From a virus, in IMG/VR virus record IMGVR_UViG_3300023284_001594, positions 1-28,731 of that record: a DNA stretch of 28,731 nucleotides. One strand, 5' to 3'. The position numbers were made by a program, and so were the translations under genes. Positions 26,139 through 28,731 of the stretch are shown in pieces; the stretch's first letter is position 1, and each line of letters starts with the position of its first letter. Below the pieces are notes generated by a model. That model did not search any database, was not told where the DNA came from, and saw only the letters and a program-made list of their open reading frames with translations.

Positions 26139-28017
26139 ATGCCTATAACAACAACAACGGTTCTGCCAGCTCCAGTACAGCAAAGCTTTAGTCATAAGCT
26201 GCTGTCTGTTCCTGTGCCGAACATGATTCACCAAATTCCGGCTATGAAAAAGAATATGCCGAGAAATGGTGGACGCTTTTTAAGAATGCGTAGATATAAT
26301 CCACTACCTACGGCGTTAGTGCCATTAGGTAATACTGGCGTAACGCCGCCAGCAGTGCAATTAACAGCAGTGGATATCGATGCGCAAATACAATTTTACG
26401 GTTTGGCTTAAATTGGCCGTAGTAAAACCGAGGGTGATTACGGGGACCCCTAAGTATGATATACTATCCACAATGGATAATACATTATATAAGGAAACCC
26501 GATGGAAGATGCGATTAAGAAAGCTATTAAGCTTGGCTATATAGCAGGGATTATAGATGGCGAAGGATCAATCATGTTAGTAGGAGCGCGACATAAATCG
26601 TTTATGGAGCAATATAATAGGAGGTATCCTTCCTACTACCCAACTTTAAGAGTGGGTATGATTGAACGTGAACCATTAGATTTGCTTGTTGAAATGACTG
26701 GTAAGGGAAGGGTGTCTCTAGAAAAATCATATCATCACAAAAGACCAATGCATCGATGGACGGTGTTTAGAAAAAAAGATGTATATGAAGTATTGAAAAT
26801 GATAGAGCCCCATTTAATAGTAAAATGTAAACAAGCGCAACTCTTAATAGAGTTTATGGATAATAACCCTGTGTGCCATATTTCTCGTCCTATCACGCAA
26901 GAAATTTCGGATATGAGGAAGAAATATTGGATAGAAATGAGAACCTTAAATGGTATCGCATCGCCAGCAACGACTGAGCCCCTTGGCAAGAGAGGCAGAT
27001 CTAAATCTGTCCGTCTTGAATCGACAGTCTAAACTCATAGGAAACTATGAGAGGGAGATCCGAAGCGGTTTCCCCGCCAGAAATGGTCAGTAGGGTGGTT
27101 AAGGCCCGAAAGTAATAGCAAGCAATATATACAACTTAACGAGCAAGTTACATTGCAAAATCAGGACCCTAAAAAGTATGGGGTCGGTAAACTATCTCTA
27201 ATTGACTTGGAAGCCTACGGCGAGAGCTATGGCGACAGGGCGCAAGCGTGAGCAGCGTGAACGACTTAACGAGATGGACCTCGCAAGAGGTGTGCGAAAG
27301 TCTGACCTCCTGAGGAAACCAGGAGAGGGAGACCCGAAGAGGTTTCCCCGCCTAGCGATAGGTCATCAAAGTAACAGAATGGTCTTGAATGAAGCGGCTG
27401 CTCGTTTGGGTGTATCGCTACGCCAGACAGAAGATGAACTTACACGTAACATGCTTGCATCTACGGCAGGATTCATCAACTGTGTAGCTGGTGTAAACGG
27501 CGATATGCCTACGGAATTATCTCGTGCCGATGTTGATGTAGTTGTGCGTACTTTGCTCGATGCAGATGCGTATACCATCCTTGATAACATCGAAGGTGAA
27601 GATAAGTTCGGTACGGCGCCCGTTCGTGACGCTTATTTTGCTCTCTGCTCAACGCAGTTGACTGGAGATCTAGATAACGTTGCTGGGTTTATCCACAAAA
27701 ACCAATATCCATCCCCGATGAATGCATTGCGTTCAGAGTGGGGCTCAATCGGTAACCTTCGTTTCCTCGTATCCTCAATTGGATCAGTTACTACCAATGG
27801 ATCAGCTAATAATGCTGATGTATTCGGTATTTTCTGCGTAGGAATGGAAGCGTACGCCATTATTGAGCAGGATGGTTATTCCGCTAGCTTCATCTATAGA
27901 CCACCTATTTATGATGGTCCATTAGCCCTGAATGCTTCTGTAGGTTGGAAGATGGCCCAAGTGCCTCGTATTACTAACGATCTTTGGATCATTAACCTGC
28001 GTTCTACGCTAGCATAA
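26139..28017 (+). CDS. Major capsid protein, N4-gp56 type, three exons split by two introns
   Basis: Exons 26139-26402, 27123-27170 and 27382-28017 join in frame to 315 residues. Exon 1: QQSFSHKLLSVPVPNMIHQI, AMKKNMPRNGG, RRYNPLPTALVPLGNTGVTP. Exon 2: QYIQLNEQVTLQNQDP. Exon 3: VLNEAAARLGVSLRQTEDEL, IEGEDKFGTAPVRDAYF, FIYRPPIYDGPLALNA, WIINLRSTL. These are hallmarks of the N4-gp56 major capsid family, which builds the icosahedral shell. Unspliced RNA would stop at TAA 26409, and exon 3 is in another frame than exon 2, so both introns must be removed. SD AAGGA at 26128. Confidence 0.9.
26403..27122 (+). mobile_element. Group I intron 1 in capsid gene (720 nt), encodes LAGLIDADG ORF
   Basis: P1: exon TACGGT (26397-26402) pairs with GCCGTA (26416-26421), giving the conserved U.G at the 5' splice site. 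P10: ATTG (26412-26415) pairs with exon-2 CAAT (27123-27126). P3: CCGAGGG (26428-26434) with CCCTTGG (26980-26986). P7: GACTG (26972-26976) with CAGTC (27025-27029). P8 lies between, and a CTCATAG-GAAA-CTATGAG stem follows. The intron ends with G27122. P3', P7 5' and P8 are inside the ORF's 3' coding end. Confidence 0.88.
26502..27032 (+). CDS. LAGLIDADG homing endonuclease in intron 1
   Basis: 176 residues with one LAGLIDADG motif, YIAGIIDGEGSIML (residues ~13-26), and the downstream RWTVFRKKDVYEVLKMIEPH ... KQAQLLIEFMD segment typical of single-motif phage intron enzymes, which act as homodimers. GEGS supplies the metal-binding acid. It would cut intronless capsid genes near the exon junction to spread the intron. 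AAGGA lies 7 nt before the ATG. The last ~20 codons double as ribozyme core, and the TAA sits on the far strand of P7. Confidence 0.88.
   Translation: MEDAIKKAIKLGYIAGIIDGEGSIMLVGARHKSFMEQYNRRYPSYYPTLRVGMIEREPLDLLVEMTGKGRVSLEKSYHHKRPMHRWTVFRKKDVYEVLKMIEPHLIVKCKQAQLLIEFMDNNPVCHISRPITQEISDMRKKYWIEMRTLNGIASPATTEPLGKRGRSKSVRLESTV
27171..27381 (+). mobile_element. Group I intron 2 in capsid gene (211 nt), no ORF
   Basis: P1: exon GACCCT (27165-27170) pairs with GGGGTC (27180-27185), U.G at the splice site. P3: ATCTC (27194-27198) with GAGAT (27271-27275). P7: GACTT (27263-27267) with AAGTC (27298-27302). P8: ACCTC-GCAA-GAGGT. The 3' end resembles intron 1 (AGTCT, GAAAC stem, GAGAGGGAGA-y-CCGAAG, GGTTTCCCCGCC, AAAGTAA-y-AG) and ends with G27381. 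P10 is weak. It depends on others for mobility. An ORF from 27202 through this intron into exon 3 is an artefact. Confidence 0.85.
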
Positions 28018-28027
28018 GGAGTAAATC

Positions 28028-28731
28028 ATGGCTTTTGATACCGTACTTTTACAAGGCAGATTTACTGCTGATGGAAACGCAAGAACAATAGCATTGCGTT
28101 CAGACTGGGATTGGATGCGAGTTTATAATGAAACGGTCCTTCAAGCAGCGGGTGCTGGTGATGGAGGTGAGTTTTATTTCCAACTCGGAATGACTGATGG
28201 TCGTGGCTTACTTTATACAAAAGAAGCTACTATCGGAGCATTAGTTCCAACTCAGCTTGCCGCTGGTGTAGGTTTTACACGTGTTGATTCTTCAGTAATC
28301 ACGCCAAGCGCTCGCTCGGCCTTAACCGCTATGACAGCAGCTAGCCCTCCAGTGGGTACCTCAGCTGGTCATGGCTTGAGTGTCGGCGACATTGTTCGCT
28401 TTGATAACCTTGATAACCAAGGACAAATCGGTGGTATGGACTTCAGCGTAAGCGCTGTCGGTGCTACCTTCACGATTGGTAACATTAACTTAACAAACTC
28501 AACAGCTTCAACTGCTGGATTCTGGAGACAGATCCCCTTTGATCCTATCTTTTATCCACGTCGTCGCTTTATTACGTTTGTTTCCAGTCAAGTTCAGTGC
28601 CATTTGTATATGTCAGTTCTACATGGCTATACGGTGGGCCAAGAAGTGCGTCTCCAGTTCCCGGGCGGAGCTACCGTATGGGGCGACTATGCTGCACTTG
28701 ATGGTCGTTCAGCAACTATTCAGGCCATTAA
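28028..28731 (+). CDS. Head protein downstream of capsid gene, 3' truncated by window edge
   Basis: At least 234 residues, open to the window end. It begins MAFDTVLLQGRFTADGNART after AAGGAG, 10 nt behind the capsid stop. Beta-rich body with DWDWMRVYNETVLQAAG, EFYFQLGMTDGRGLLYTKEA, GHGLSVGDIVRF, FDPIFYPRRRFITFVSS and LHGYTVGQEVRLQFPGG. The GHGLSVGDIVRFDN segment resembles small beta domains of fibre and decoration proteins. A capsid-decoration or head-fibre role is possible; family not identified. Confidence 0.65.
   Translation, partial: MAFDTVLLQGRFTADGNARTIALRSDWDWMRVYNETVLQAAGAGDGGEFYFQLGMTDGRGLLYTKEATIGALVPTQLAAGVGFTRVDSSVITPSARSALTAMTAASPPVGTSAGHGLSVGDIVRFDNLDNQGQIGGMDFSVSAVGATFTIGNINLTNSTASTAGFWRQIPFDPIFYPRRRFITFVSSQVQCHLYMSVLHGYTVGQEVRLQFPGGATVWGDYAALDGRSATIQAI

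Noticed and set aside
27202-27381. In-frame extension of capsid exon 3 upstream to 27202
   Set aside because: It is group I intron sequence (P3, P7, P8 stems); capsid homology starts only at VLNEAAARLG.

Overview
The window is part of a tailed double-stranded DNA bacteriophage genome (Caudoviricetes). It holds a large terminase, a P22-type portal, a scaffold-like protein, an N4-gp56-type major capsid protein, glycine-rich and YadA-like tail-fibre proteins, and a phage recombination/replication set (ERF annealing protein, RusA resolvase, a winged-helix replication-initiator-like protein, a primase-type zinc domain). Genes are densely packed, with AGGAG-type ribosome binding sites, ATGA/TAATG overlaps, sigma70-like promoters and intrinsic terminators, so the host is a bacterium; the sequence does not say which. 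No integrase or lysis gene was recognised, and both ends of the window cut genes.

Layout: (1) 1-7380, plus strand: tail-fibre and adhesin proteins sharing a beta-rich repeat module, followed by two paralogous fibre-accessory proteins and a small lipoprotein-like protein. (2) 8398-7458, minus strand: a membrane coiled-coil protein and an ERF-family annealing protein. (3) 8535-11532, plus strand: a small HTH protein whose 3' end overlaps a tRNA-Asp gene, micro-ORFs, and a replication-protein pair. (4) 12699-11408, minus strand: four small unknown genes behind a strong promoter. (5) 12865-20272, plus strand: RusA, a possible small terminase, zinc-binding and coiled-coil small proteins, an RpoA C-terminal-domain-like protein, and the large terminase. 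(6) 20351-20467: a stand-alone promoter, hairpin and terminator unit that looks like a small RNA gene. (7) 20561 to the end, plus strand: portal, small basic virion-associated proteins, scaffold, major capsid protein and the start of another head gene.

The main discoveries are genetic parasites of the packaging and capsid genes. The large terminase carries a 271-residue intein inserted next to a predicted catalytic aspartate of its nuclease domain. The stretch between the two splicing half-domains also encodes, in a different reading frame, a complete HNH endonuclease with its own C-terminal zinc finger. The major capsid gene is split into three exons by two related group I introns only 48 nt apart. 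Splice sites can be placed from the P1 pairing (with the conserved U.G) and the trailing G for both introns, and from P10 for the first. The first intron encodes a LAGLIDADG endonuclease whose 3' coding end doubles as ribozyme core; the second is a 211-nt ORF-less intron.

Regulatory RNA looks unusually rich in the late region: a repeated hairpin array plus a hairpin covering the Shine-Dalgarno of the capsid gene, tandem terminators with a competing-stem element before 24719, alternative hairpins before the portal gene, and the small-RNA candidate between terminase and portal.
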